A stretch of 64,000 bases of DNA from a virus. Positions within the stretch are counted from its first letter, which is position 1; every line of letters starts with the position of its first letter. The stretch spans positions 1-64,000 of the IMG/VR virus record IMGVR_UViG_3300050013_000065; one strand, written 5' to 3'. The notes beneath the pieces were generated by a model. That model saw nothing but the letters and a program-made list of their open reading frames with translations. It made no database searches and was not told where the DNA came from. The translations under genes were made by a program, and so were the position numbers. This document shows, in pieces, positions 39,468-48,569 of this stretch.

Positions 39468-41705
39468 TTAGTTGATTGTGAAGTTTCCAGAGATGACCAC
39501 ATTGCCAGTAATTTGTGGTGGCATTAGGGACGCTGATGAATAGCAGGTTGCCGCGTTAAACGAGATTGGAGATCCCGCACCGCCGTAGCTGCCACCCGAT
39601 GTGCCCAGATAGCAAGCCTGTGCCGGAATGGATGTCGTCTCCGAAACGTGCCCGCCGGGTCCGCTCCCTCCGGTAACGTCCGGGCCAATAGCTGGGTACG
39701 GAAGCGATCCCCACCACGAAGGTTTGGCGCTTAAATAAAAAGACGCCGGAAGGGTGTGCGTCAGGCCAGTGGTCCAATAGACGGAGTTGGAGATGTCGCC
39801 GTAGTTTCCGTGCAGCAGCGAAGTGGAATAAGCCAGCGTTGAATCCAACGCCCAGGTGCCGTCGTCTCCGGCCTCTCCGTAGCCGAAGGCGTAATCGTAC
39901 ATGATGGAGTCGTAGGATCGAGAGCCGGGCCACTGGAGAACATCAGTTTGTGGAGAGCCAGAGTTGTAGACTGTTACTCCCTCCCCCCCATAACCGAGGT
40001 TATTGATTTGCCAAGCGCTTCCTACTACGTTACCAAGCAGGTTGGTCCCAAGCGTAAGATACGAGATGTTGACTGCTCGCCCGCCTTGGAACTGGTAGCA
40101 GGACTTTCCGCTTGTTATGCCGGTGCAAGGAACCGCCGCCCCTCCCGCGCTGACCGCGTTCCGGCCTGCGGCAATGGGATTGTTGACCGCCATAGACCCT
40201 GTTGTCCAGTTCCGATAATAGGTCGAGTGAATCGAGGTTCCCCAAATTGAATCTGGCTGGAACTCTTGCAGGATGTTCCCCTCAAACAAGTTGAACTCAG
40301 GATGCGCGCCGTGGAACTCAATTGCCCCAGTCACGAAATCAACGCTCCCCACATCGAAGGGAGCTTGGATGAAGTTGTAGGAAACCACATTTCCAGATGC
40401 ACCTTTTTCAAGGTTGATACCTATGTGCAACCGCTCCAATATGTTGTTGTCGAAGAGAAGTAGCGATGTCTTGGAGTCAATTTGGACGCAGGAATCGTAA
40501 GTTCCAGAAGTGTGCAAGATCGCGTTCGAGAAATAACTTTGTGTGATTTCGCCGCCGTAATCCCAACTTGCCAGAACGTGATCCGCGTCTGTGTAGTTGT
40601 CTTCGACGCCGGAAACAAAGCAATACTCGCACTGATTGATTGAGATATTCGGGCCAACAAGGGTATCCGTCCCACCGTTCACAGTGTAAAGTTGCAGGTT
40701 CTTCACGCCCGCTTCGACGGTTGGCGTGAAGGGAGTAGCCAGAGGGCTGGTCGTGGTGCCTGCGCCGAGGTCAAGCCAGTTACAGGTTCCGTCTGTGAAC
40801 TGACTTCCATTTGTGGGGAAGCTGGACGCGGATGTTCCGCTCACGCAGTTATAGTTCGCGGTGCCGTAATTCGCTCCGCTGCCTGGACTGATGACGTTGA
40901 AGTAGATGTGTCCCTTCGTCGTGACATTCTGGCCTTCATAGTAGGTCGTGCTCGCCACCCACGAGGGCAGTGTCGTTCCATAAGTCCAGTACAGACCGGG
41001 CGAGATTGTGACGGTTGTCCCGCTCACATTCGTGACCTTGACCGTCTGACCGCTTGACCTGCTACCGTTGTAGTTGTCGCAGAAGTTGCAGAATCCCTCC
41101 GAGCCGGTCGAGTTGACGTTGTTTGACGCGCTGTTCAACTCCGAGATGGAGAGCAGAGAGCCTACAGAAATATGCGCAGCACTGGCTACTGCGATGCTCG
41201 TAGACCCTGCCGACAGTCCGCCAGTAATTGCCGTATCGTTCGCTGTAGACGGAGCAGCCGGAGAGCCGCCCGACATTGGCGCGCCAAGATTGATCTCGCC
41301 GTTCCCACTGGTACTGGTGAATTGCAGGATGGTAGAGTTCGCGCCCTGGCCGTTCAGGTAGCAATAGCTGGAGGGAATGAGTGGACCGGATAGGACAAAC
41401 GTTCCTGCCGCCAAGTTGACGTACTTGACTGCTCCGGAAGATCCGCCGCAAGCCGCCAGTGCCGCATTGATCGCGGAGGTCTGGTCTGAGCCAGTAGCCG
41501 CGATTGTGCTGCCCGTCTGCGTACCTGTGGGGACGCCACCCGGGATGCCCGACCCGCTCCAGTCCACCGCACATCCGGACGGTGTAGCTCCCGTGCAGGT
41601 TCCCGAGCCAGGCGGGTAAAGCAATCCGCTCCACAACTGTGAAAAGCAGGGCTTCGCAGAGACCGCAGAGAGGGAGAGAAGAAGGAAAAAGAGAAATTTC
41701 TTCAT
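39468..41705 (-). CDS. beta-helix (pectate-lyase-like) protein with signal peptide
   Basis: 745 residues from ATG 41705 (ATGA overlap). Signal peptide MKKFLFFLLLSLSAVSA. Then SDQTSAINAALAACGGSSGAVKYVNL, YVNLAAGTFVLSGPL and CYLNGQGANSTIL, the start typical of pectate-lyase/tailspike right-handed beta-helices, followed by long Gly/Ser/Thr strands. Phage tailspikes with this fold degrade host polysaccharide; the signal peptide is unusual. Confidence 0.7.
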   Translation of the reverse strand: MKKFLFFLLLSLSAVSAKPCFSQLWSGLLYPPGSGTCTGATPSGCAVDWSGSGIPGGVPTGTQTGSTIAATGSDQTSAINAALAACGGSSGAVKYVNLAAGTFVLSGPLIPSSYCYLNGQGANSTILQFTSTSGNGEINLGAPMSGGSPAAPSTANDTAITGGLSAGSTSIAVASAAHISVGSLLSISELNSASNNVNSTGSEGFCNFCDNYNGSRSSGQTVKVTNVSGTTVTISPGLYWTYGTTLPSWVASTTYYEGQNVTTKGHIYFNVISPGSGANYGTANYNCVSGTSASSFPTNGSQFTDGTCNWLDLGAGTTTSPLATPFTPTVEAGVKNLQLYTVNGGTDTLVGPNISINQCEYCFVSGVEDNYTDADHVLASWDYGGEITQSYFSNAILHTSGTYDSCVQIDSKTSLLLFDNNILERLHIGINLEKGASGNVVSYNFIQAPFDVGSVDFVTGAIEFHGAHPEFNLFEGNILQEFQPDSIWGTSIHSTYYRNWTTGSMAVNNPIAAGRNAVSAGGAAVPCTGITSGKSCYQFQGGRAVNISYLTLGTNLLGNVVGSAWQINNLGYGGEGVTVYNSGSPQTDVLQWPGSRSYDSIMYDYAFGYGEAGDDGTWALDSTLAYSTSLLHGNYGDISNSVYWTTGLTHTLPASFYLSAKPSWWGSLPYPAIGPDVTGGSGPGGHVSETTSIPAQACYLGTSGGSYGGAGSPISFNAATCYSSASLMPPQITGNVVISGNFTIN

Positions 41706-44497
41706 TTCACCACCCACGCGCTTCCGTTGCAAAAGGCTGGCTCAGTGTACCCTCCGCCACCTGGAGAGATAGCGGCACCCCAAGTATCAGTCGGCGCATC
41801 GTTGACGCTTGCACGCATTCCAGTATAGGTGGAACTGCACGGATAAGCCGCATTCAGGGTGGAATAGCTGACTACGGGGAGTTGGATTGTAGCGGTCCCG
41901 CTTCCAGTGCCTTTGTACCCAGGAGCCGCAATCGTCTCTGTTGAGGTAATCGTGCTTACTGTAGTCACACCATCATCAATATGACTGGTGCCCCAGGCAC
42001 TTGACCCCGCATATAGCGGATAGTAGTTGGTTTGCGTTGGCCACGTCATGCCGCTGCACGCTGCCCACGATCTTATGCCTGAGCCGTTGTCGTATAAACA
42101 GCCCGGTGTACCTGTAGCTGAAGGCGCAAGCTGCACATACCCCGTTGCTGGACCCTGATTGCCAAGTGCCGTCGAGGGAATGACCGTGCCATTGGCGTTG
42201 GTGTAGTTTGAAAACAGCACATTTGGCGGCGTGGATGAGGCCGTTTGATTCCCGCTGAGATACGGATTCGTCGCGCTCCCGCTATTGATCGGCGTCGTCA
42301 CCCCAGACCACAAAACGTTATCGACAATCTGAGGCCGCGTTCCCTCTGTAAGTATGCCTGTGCCACTGTTGGTGATCGTGTTGGCCCGGAATATCTGGTC
42401 GGTGCCTCGATCAGAGATTCCGTATAGGCTCACTCCTTTGATCTTGTTAGCGGTGAAGCTGCTGTTCGCTCCCAGCGCTATAATGCCAAAATTCATCCCT
42501 GAAACCGTGCTGCCGTCTCCATAGCCATCTATGCTGACGCCGGTCACATTGACGTTATTCGTATTGACCCCAAAGTAAATACCCGAATTACCGCCAGTTA
42601 AAGACGGAGCATAGACAGAGCCTCCCGTGATATTGATGTCAGCGTCATAGCCTTGGAAGTAGTACCCTAAACCGGTCGGAGACATCCAAATATCGTTGTT
42701 CCCGAAGGTGCATTTGTAGCAGTTAGAGACTGAGGTTCCCGTGTCACCGATGCCTGAATGCCCGGCATTCCTTATCGTGTTCCCGGTCACGTTGATGTGC
42801 TCCGCACCCTTGAGATTGATCCCGTTTCCGTAGCCACCAGTAAGGTTTTCAAAGGTGTTTCCAGTAATCGATGTAGAGTACACCCCCGCCAGTGAAACCC
42901 CGTCGCTGATTGGGTTTCCACTACAAACATTCCCTGTTATAGTGCCTCCCCACACAGCGGACAGCCCAATGCAGGATTGCGGCAAAGAAGATGCCGATAG
43001 GTTCTGATCGCACTGCGAAAGGGTGTTGTGTTCGACGGTGGGAGTCGCAACGCCCTGCAAATAAATGCATCCTCCCGCCGTATTGGTTATAATGTTTCCA
43101 ATAATCTGCGGAGAGGAGATCGCGTGCTTCAAACTTGCGTTCGGCGAAGAGATGGAGTCATCCGGCGCGGTTTGTGCCCAGGTGAAGGTTGTTCCGGTCA
43201 CGCCTGTAAGTGTGAATACTCCGTTGAAATCCGTTCCGTTCGGTCCAAACTGACTCTGCGTAACTAGGACCTGCATCCCGCTTGTGAAAGTGAACGATGG
43301 GGCGCTAGGCAGTATCGCCGTGACCACATTCGATGTGCGCGAGATGCTGGATAGCACGTCGGTTCCACTGATCTCGTAGTACACGATCCCATAGCCCTGC
43401 CCGACTCCATCGGCAGAGTTATACATATCGTTCTGGTCGATAACGTTGTTTTCAGCATCGCATTCGGTACAGTTATAAAGTCCGAAGGAAATCCCAGTGT
43501 TTGATGAGAACACTCGATTGTTGCGAAGGTGCAGCCGGGTTGTAAATTTGTTGTCGTAATTGGTCCAAACGTCATATCCTTGCGGATTTGTCCCGCCGGT
43601 CGGACCTACGCCGTTTGCTGTGAAAATGTTGCGCTCTACCCACAAATCCGATGATCCATTCCCAATTATAAGGGCACCAGAATAGCCACTGCCGACACCT
43701 ACTTGAGTTCCCGCTTGCGTGATAGTGTTGTCGTGAAAGCGGAATTGGCTTACCCCGTAGGCTTGCACTGTAAATCTTCCAGTCGTTCCCTCAAACGTGA
43801 TCCCATCCACTTCCACGTTTGAACCAGTGAACGTGATTCCGTTCGTATTGCTGAACTGGATGAACGCGCAATCCCTTCCTGCGCCATGCAGATGCATGTT
43901 GGTACTAGATAATGACCTTGCTGTCAAGGTCCACGTACCGCACGGTAGGTTGATGGTAATGTTTGAACCAAGCGCTAGGTCGGCGGCAAGCTCTGCGGAT
44001 GTGGTTGGGGTGTAGGTAATGTTGGTTTGAGCACTGACCGAAACGCCAGCCACGAGGGTGCCTGAGAACGATGCGCTGGTGCCGTTGACTACGTTTGGGG
44101 TTGTGCTGCCCAAAACAGGCGGGGTGGCAAACAGGGCAACGGAGGACCCCGTGTTCTCACAAATGTTGGTGGTGGTATACGACCCGGCTCCGGGGGAAGA
44201 TACTGTTTCATCTACGCAGTAGTTCAAGGGAATATAGTAGTCGTAATTTCCGTTTGCGTCCGATGTTACAGATCCTGATGCGATTTGGGAGGTAAGCAGC
44301 GGGTCTCTGTAAATAGTAGCTAAAAGTCCCGTCGCCGCGCTGGTAACATGGATAGTTCCACGCGGGACTATTTGAGCGTAGGCCCCCGAGGTTCCTCGCT
44401 GGAGAAGCTGGTTAACTCTATGATATCCGGTAGTGACTTGGCCAAACGCGCAAGTAGTCCAGATAATGGACAAAATGATGGTAAGGGTTTTCTGCAC
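41702..44497 (-). CDS. large beta-helix tailspike-like protein with signal peptide
   Basis: 931 residues. Signal peptide MQKTLTIILSIIWTTCAFG. N-terminal strand region with QIVPRGTIHVTSAATGLLATIYRD, then many parallel beta-helix repeats with Asn-Xaa-Ile ladders (IEGNTFENLTGG, VTGNTIRNAG, GNIITNTAGG type). C-terminal domain ends GGGYTEPAFCNGSAWVVK, resembling a trimerisation or head-binding end. A palindrome (44457-44471) lies inside the signal peptide codons. Probably binds or cleaves host polysaccharide. Confidence 0.72.
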   Translation of the reverse strand: MQKTLTIILSIIWTTCAFGQVTTGYHRVNQLLQRGTSGAYAQIVPRGTIHVTSAATGLLATIYRDPLLTSQIASGSVTSDANGNYDYYIPLNYCVDETVSSPGAGSYTTTNICENTGSSVALFATPPVLGSTTPNVVNGTSASFSGTLVAGVSVSAQTNITYTPTTSAELAADLALGSNITINLPCGTWTLTARSLSSTNMHLHGAGRDCAFIQFSNTNGITFTGSNVEVDGITFEGTTGRFTVQAYGVSQFRFHDNTITQAGTQVGVGSGYSGALIIGNGSSDLWVERNIFTANGVGPTGGTNPQGYDVWTNYDNKFTTRLHLRNNRVFSSNTGISFGLYNCTECDAENNVIDQNDMYNSADGVGQGYGIVYYEISGTDVLSSISRTSNVVTAILPSAPSFTFTSGMQVLVTQSQFGPNGTDFNGVFTLTGVTGTTFTWAQTAPDDSISSPNASLKHAISSPQIIGNIITNTAGGCIYLQGVATPTVEHNTLSQCDQNLSASSLPQSCIGLSAVWGGTITGNVCSGNPISDGVSLAGVYSTSITGNTFENLTGGYGNGINLKGAEHINVTGNTIRNAGHSGIGDTGTSVSNCYKCTFGNNDIWMSPTGLGYYFQGYDADINITGGSVYAPSLTGGNSGIYFGVNTNNVNVTGVSIDGYGDGSTVSGMNFGIIALGANSSFTANKIKGVSLYGISDRGTDQIFRANTITNSGTGILTEGTRPQIVDNVLWSGVTTPINSGSATNPYLSGNQTASSTPPNVLFSNYTNANGTVIPSTALGNQGPATGYVQLAPSATGTPGCLYDNGSGIRSWAACSGMTWPTQTNYYPLYAGSSAWGTSHIDDGVTTVSTITSTETIAAPGYKGTGSGTATIQLPVVSYSTLNAAYPCSSTYTGMRASVNDAPTDTWGAAISPGGGGYTEPAFCNGSAWVVK

Positions 44498-44498
44498 T

Positions 44499-45209
44499 TT
44501 ATCGTCCTTGTTGAACCTTGTTCATTTCTCTGATACTGTTGACGCGGTCTTGAAGCCAGATGTTCTTTTGACTCTCAGTCAGCCCCTCGGATACGTTTGC
44601 TAACTCTGTGTAAAACAGTTGCATTGTTCCTTGAAATCGAGGATCATTCATGTACTGGAAAGACAAGGCGTCGAATCCCATGTTATATATGTATGACATA
44701 TAGTCGGGGATCGGTGCCCACGTTTGAGTTGCCACTGTAAATAGGGGCGCAGCTTTCTGCCACTCCACTACAATGTTATACTCATCATCAGGAGGCGGAA
44801 ACAGTCGGAATACAATGTTTCCCGAGTCGTCATCATACTGGGCAGCAATACGTGCCGGTTCGTTTTGGAGGGACTCCCCACCGGAGACTAGGCCGACCTG
44901 TAGCTCAAAGGCTCGGAAGCCATCGGCCACATCGTATCCAACCGCTTTCTCGATCCATCCAAAGTTGGGGAGTGAAACCGGGTAATCAGAAACTCCTGGG
45001 GTAGTTGTAAACGTCGGGGCCGTAGGAGTTGCCGTAGAGTTCCTGTTCCATCTCCACGCGAATGGAGGCGCTAGTATTGTCTGCATAACCCAGTCTGCGT
45101 TTGAGAACGCGGGATCGTTCGCCGTATTAGACGCAAACGTCAAAGGAGCCAGTCTAATAAACTGGCTACTTCTGTTTATCGTCCTTTGAAGCTGAATTGT
45201 ACTTGCCAT
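44499..45209 (-). CDS. tail/neck structural protein, 236 aa
   Basis: PPFAWRWNRN ... GVSDYPVSLPNFGWIEKAVGYD matches the paralog at 37845-38945. Ends in a helical region QLFYTELANVSEGLTESQKNIWLQDRVNSIREM. Overlaps the 3' end of the peptidase-like gene by 44 nt. Likely a neck or tail tube component. Confidence 0.6.
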   Translation of the reverse strand: MASTIQLQRTINRSSQFIRLAPLTFASNTANDPAFSNADWVMQTILAPPFAWRWNRNSTATPTAPTFTTTPGVSDYPVSLPNFGWIEKAVGYDVADGFRAFELQVGLVSGGESLQNEPARIAAQYDDDSGNIVFRLFPPPDDEYNIVVEWQKAAPLFTVATQTWAPIPDYMSYIYNMGFDALSFQYMNDPRFQGTMQLFYTELANVSEGLTESQKNIWLQDRVNSIREMNKVQQGR

Positions 45210-45621
45210 GTTTTACCTTGGGAAAAGGAGGGATAATATCTTCGGGGAGGGTCTTCAGAAACGCCATCGTCAGCTTTTGGGTTTGCTGTTCGAGTGTTCT
45301 CATGAATAGAGGAGTTGTTGTGCTCGATAGATAGGGTTCCATACAGTCCTGAAAAGGGTCAAGAAAAATGTGAACCAATTCGTGAACAATCGACATTACG
45401 AGAAGATTACCTTCTCCCTCTTCGAAATCTATCTTCGACTGCTGGTAGAGAGTAATAGTCGAAAACTGGTAAGGAGAATTTATGTTGTTGTCCGCGTAGC
45501 ACCCGCTCTTGGATTCCTCGTTTCTGAATTCAACGTGGATGGTCCACCCGGCGAGGTCAAAATACTCGGACACATTCTTTACGAACTGAGTTACCCAACT
45601 TTCGTAAGACAGGTTTTTCAC
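45166..45621 (-). CDS. putative zinc metallopeptidase (HExxH)
   Basis: 151 residues with MSIVHELVHIFLDP (HELVH) near residue 81, preceded by an edge strand (STITLYQQSK), as in small phage metallopeptidases. The third ligand is not obvious. ATG 45621 in the structural block. Could be a maturation or host-targeted protease. Confidence 0.6.
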   Translation of the reverse strand: MKNLSYESWVTQFVKNVSEYFDLAGWTIHVEFRNEESKSGCYADNNINSPYQFSTITLYQQSKIDFEEGEGNLLVMSIVHELVHIFLDPFQDCMEPYLSSTTTPLFMRTLEQQTQKLTMAFLKTLPEDIIPPFPKVKHGKYNSASKDDKQK

Positions 45622-45642
45622 TCGGGCCTCGTTTAGATGGGA

Positions 45643-46251
45643 TTAATCGTCGTCTCGTAAAAAGGAATCATGCGCCGCTTGCACTGGGTTACTGAACCGA
45701 CGTTCTGTTCCGGCGGTAGACAGCTTATTGATGGAAGCTTTTCTGCGCCAATACACGTAGTCGTGACCTTGCGCGTCAACTGGGTCTTCTGGGTGGAACA
45801 ACCTGCCACAAGTAGTGCAAATACCAACATCTATTCCAATGTCTGTTCTGTGCCAAACAATACAAGTCTTTCCATGAACTTCCGGAACTTCTCCCAGACT
45901 TCCAGCAACGTGGTCGCACAAATTCTGCCCACGTTTCTTGGTTTCTTTCTGTCGCCGGGACAGTTCCCTCGCCTGCTCGTAGAACATTCTATCGTTCTCT
46001 TCCCGGGCTAGTTGTTCTTTTGACTTCAGAACTTCACGAGGCTTAGTAGTCTCCAAAATAGCTTCAGCGAGTTTAGCATTTGCTTCTGCGGCGGCGGTTT
46101 GGGAGGCGAGCAACTGCTGTTGCATCGAGGCGATTAGCGTGAACAGAGCGTCTGTAGAAATAGGTGTTACGCGGCTATTGAAAGTCTGAGGGGTTTCCTC
46201 AACGGCTTCGGTTTCTTCATTTTGGTTCTTGGGTGGTCTTCCTGCGGGCAT
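45643..46251 (-). CDS. hypothetical structural-module protein, 202 aa
   Basis: A coiled-coil N-terminal half (LFTLIASMQQQLLASQTAAA ... AKLAEAILETTK) and a C-terminal Cys/His half: CDHVAGSL, KTCIVWHRTDIGIDVGICTTCGRLFHPEDP, WRRKASINKLSTAG. The latter matches the protein at 58576-59319. ATG after AGGAGAATGT. A truncated copy lies at 46393-46689 within a tandem duplication. Role unknown. Confidence 0.7.
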   Translation of the reverse strand: MPAGRPPKNQNEETEAVEETPQTFNSRVTPISTDALFTLIASMQQQLLASQTAAAEANAKLAEAILETTKPREVLKSKEQLAREENDRMFYEQARELSRRQKETKKRGQNLCDHVAGSLGEVPEVHGKTCIVWHRTDIGIDVGICTTCGRLFHPEDPVDAQGHDYVYWRRKASINKLSTAGTERRFSNPVQAAHDSFLRDDD

Positions 46252-46856
46252 ACATTCTCCTATGGCTAATCCAAGCCAAACGGGTTGTCCATTAATCGGA
46301 CTGGTTAAGCAATTTTCTTTGCGTTACGGTGGTTGTTCAGTTTCTTGTACCAAAGCGAATTGACGCCACCCGAAGGGGGTCCGAATTCCTTTTCACACTG
46401 TTCTTCTGTTAGGAACAAAGAACATTCTATCGTTCTCTTCCCGGGCTAGTTGTTCTTTTGACTTCAGAACTTCACGAGGCTTAGTAGTCTCCAAAATAGC
46501 TTCAGCGAGTTTAGCATTTGCTTCTGCGGCGGCGGTTTGGGAGGCGAGCAACTGCTGTTGCATCGAGGCGATTAGCGTGAACAGAGCGTCTGTAGAAATA
46601 GGTGTTACGCGGCTATTGAAAGTCTGAGGGGTTTCCTCAACGGCTTCGGTTTCTTCATTTTGGTTCTTGGGTGGTCTTCCTGCGGGCATACATTCTCCTA
46701 TGGCTAATCCAAGCCAAACGGGTTGTCCATTAATCGGACTGGTTAAGCAATTTTCTTTGCGTTACGGTGGTTGTTCAGTTTCTTGTACCAAAGCGAATTG
46801 ACGCCACCCGAAGGGGGTCCGAATTCCTTTTCACACTGTTCTTCTGTTAGGATGTT
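45981..46856. repeat. tandem 438-bp duplication
   Basis: Positions 45981-46418 recur at 46419-46856 with no visible change apart from the joint. Each unit holds the 5' half of the gene at 45643, its leader with a palindrome (46287 and 46725) and the 3' end of the gene at 46743. At the joint (46411-46432) a 22-bp segment AGGAACAAAGAACATTCTAT.. is identical to 47119-47140 inside the upstream gene. Confidence 0.85.
46393..46689 (-). pseudogene. truncated copy of the 45643-46251 gene
   Basis: Residues 1-90 are identical to the intact gene, then the frame runs into FVPNRRTV from the duplication joint. It lacks the Cys/His half. A duplicate 3' fragment of the gene at 46743 lies at about 46305-46414. 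Confidence 0.8.
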
Positions 46857-47435
46857 GTTTTCAATGAACCTGAGAAGCACAGATCGCCAACCAATATCGA
46901 TACAACGAATCATCACATCTCGTTCGTTGAATTCGTATCTTGAATACTCGGGCCGAACGCCCAAAGTGATGTACCCAAGATACTTGAAGCTGTTATTGGA
47001 CCACTCTGGCTTATTAATTCCTGAGGTTGCATAGAGCGCTAGATCGACAACCACACCATTTATCATTACACCGCCTTGCGCCACGTACAATTGTGGGTAG
47101 ACGTGTAACAGTTTCTGTAGGAACAAAGAACATTCTATCGGTCTTCCGGGCCGGTCGTCAATGATGTCAAGAGTATCTGCGTGTCTCTGCCGTCTCGTCC
47201 CCTCGGAATTATAGTTCATCTCTTGGAGTCGGGCCGTATGCTCTTTAATGCTCAGCTTCGGTTGTTTCAGGCAGTTATAGCACTGGGGACCATATCCGGA
47301 TTTATAGGTCGAGTTCTTCGGAAAGAACCCACCCGAAAATGTCAGCAATCTGTGGCATGACGCACACTCAGCTCCGAGAATGTCATCAGAAACTCCAGCA
47401 TCGTAATCTATGACATCAAACTCGTCTATGATCAT
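46743..47435 (-). CDS. hypothetical zinc-binding protein, 230 aa
   Basis: CASCHRLLTFSGGFFPKNSTYKSG ... CYNCLKQ near the N-terminus is a CxxC...CxxC site like the nuclease zinc modules. The rest has no recognised motif. ATG 47435 overlaps the upstream stop (ATGA); GTG 47450 is a weaker choice. The 3' end is duplicated at about 46305-46414. Confidence 0.65.
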   Translation of the reverse strand: MIIDEFDVIDYDAGVSDDILGAECASCHRLLTFSGGFFPKNSTYKSGYGPQCYNCLKQPKLSIKEHTARLQEMNYNSEGTRRQRHADTLDIIDDRPGRPIECSLFLQKLLHVYPQLYVAQGGVMINGVVVDLALYATSGINKPEWSNNSFKYLGYITLGVRPEYSRYEFNERDVMIRCIDIGWRSVLLRFIENNILTEEQCEKEFGPPSGGVNSLWYKKLNNHRNAKKIA

Positions 47436-47694
47436 TGGTTTGGCACCCACAACTTACTAGGCTCTGGTTTGTTTGGATCGGGGAAAGCTTCGTTCAACTT
47501 AGCTTCGATGGTTTTAACCACGGACTCGGCTAACTGGTTGTCCTCGAAGTTGTCGGCGTGAGCTGCAATCTCTCGTTCCAATGAGATTTCCCCCGAGGGT
47601 TGCCGAACGACTGCGGCAATTACATAACCGATGACGTTTTCGAAACCTCCGATGGGGTCTTCTTGTGCTCTTAGAACCGCGATAGCAACTGACA
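47432..47694 (-). CDS. hypothetical protein, 87 aa
   Basis: Start ATG 47694 chosen because AAGGAATCAA follows the palindrome 47707-47721 directly upstream; the frame extends further but without a ribosome binding site. Strands then helices (VIGYVIAAVVRQPSGEISLE). Function unknown. Confidence 0.6.
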
Positions 47695-47706
47695 TTTGAT
47701 TCCTTA

Positions 47707-47721
47707 GTCCATTATTCGGAC
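47707..47721. repeat. dispersed palindrome upstream of ribosome binding site
   Basis: In gene orientation GTCCGAATAATGGAC followed directly by TAAGGAATCA and ATG 47694, the same arrangement as on the rightward strand. Confidence 0.85.
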
Positions 47722-47827
47722 AAGTTGTTGCGGGTGTTCTCGATATCTCACGTTTGGTTTTACTGAGAGACCCCGAGACCCGTGTACCCGCTCTGCGCAT
47801 TACTACGTAGAGACACCCGCACGTCGT

Positions 47828-48520
47828 TTAGAACTGCGACAAGTTGAGTTCCACCGGAGTGATTGTGTTGGCCGCGCCTGTATTGAACTTCACAGATTGG
47901 AAGAAGAACAAGTCAGTCGGAGAAGCGATTGTGATTGGAGTAAGGGCGGTACGCACCGTATAAGTTCCACCTACTGTTGCCTCAGCCCACCCATTCAGCA
48001 AGTGAGAAACAGCGTCCCAAACCAAATTGACCTGGATCAAGTAGTTGTAACTACCCGCCGCTAGGGTAGCAGAAGATAGAGCCGAGAAAATTGTATTCTT
48101 GGTAGTTAGCTGGGCACCGTTCGCGGCGGTAGCTTGGTACAAATTAATAGCGTGAGCGGTGGCCGAGTCAACTGCTGACGTAGTGAAATACCCAGACGCC
48201 TGCAAACAGAAAGGACGACCATTAAAGCTATTCGAGTTAAAGTACGGGCGCGCGCCTCGGTAATCCTGCCCAGGACGGCCTAGATTGCCGCCCATGCTGC
48301 TCCCGTTTTCATTCTGATCTAGAGGAGCATTGCTCCCGATGATATCAGTCTGAAGGGGGGCGCGAACAAACGCGGCTACCCCCGTTGTAAGGGAGGAATC
48401 CGTGGCCATATTGACTACGGTCTCAGTGGTTCCTAGACCAGTTAGGGGAAGAAGATTGTTACGGTAGGTTGGGTTGCCCGTTAGGACGCCGGAAAGTCCG
48501 GCAAAGGTATCGCTATTCAT
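47828..48520 (-). CDS. putative virion protein, 230 aa
   Basis: Beta-rich Ser/Thr/Asn/Gly sequence (GYFTTSAVDSATAHAINLYQ ... WDAVSHLLNGWAEATVGGTY), no signal peptide. ATG 48520 after AAGGAGTTTTAC. Looks like a head-decoration or tail-surface protein; no family recognised. Confidence 0.6.
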   Translation of the reverse strand: MNSDTFAGLSGVLTGNPTYRNNLLPLTGLGTTETVVNMATDSSLTTGVAAFVRAPLQTDIIGSNAPLDQNENGSSMGGNLGRPGQDYRGARPYFNSNSFNGRPFCLQASGYFTTSAVDSATAHAINLYQATAANGAQLTTKNTIFSALSSATLAAGSYNYLIQVNLVWDAVSHLLNGWAEATVGGTYTVRTALTPITIASPTDLFFFQSVKFNTGAANTITPVELNLSQF

Positions 48521-48569
48521 GTAAAACTCCTTAGAGGTAGTTGGTTGATTATCTTTGCCACTACGGGCA

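Noticed and set aside
41062-41634. Reverse-strand ORF of 190 codons inside the beta-helix gene
   Set aside because: It is a shifted frame of the larger gene, Arg/Gly-rich, without start signals.
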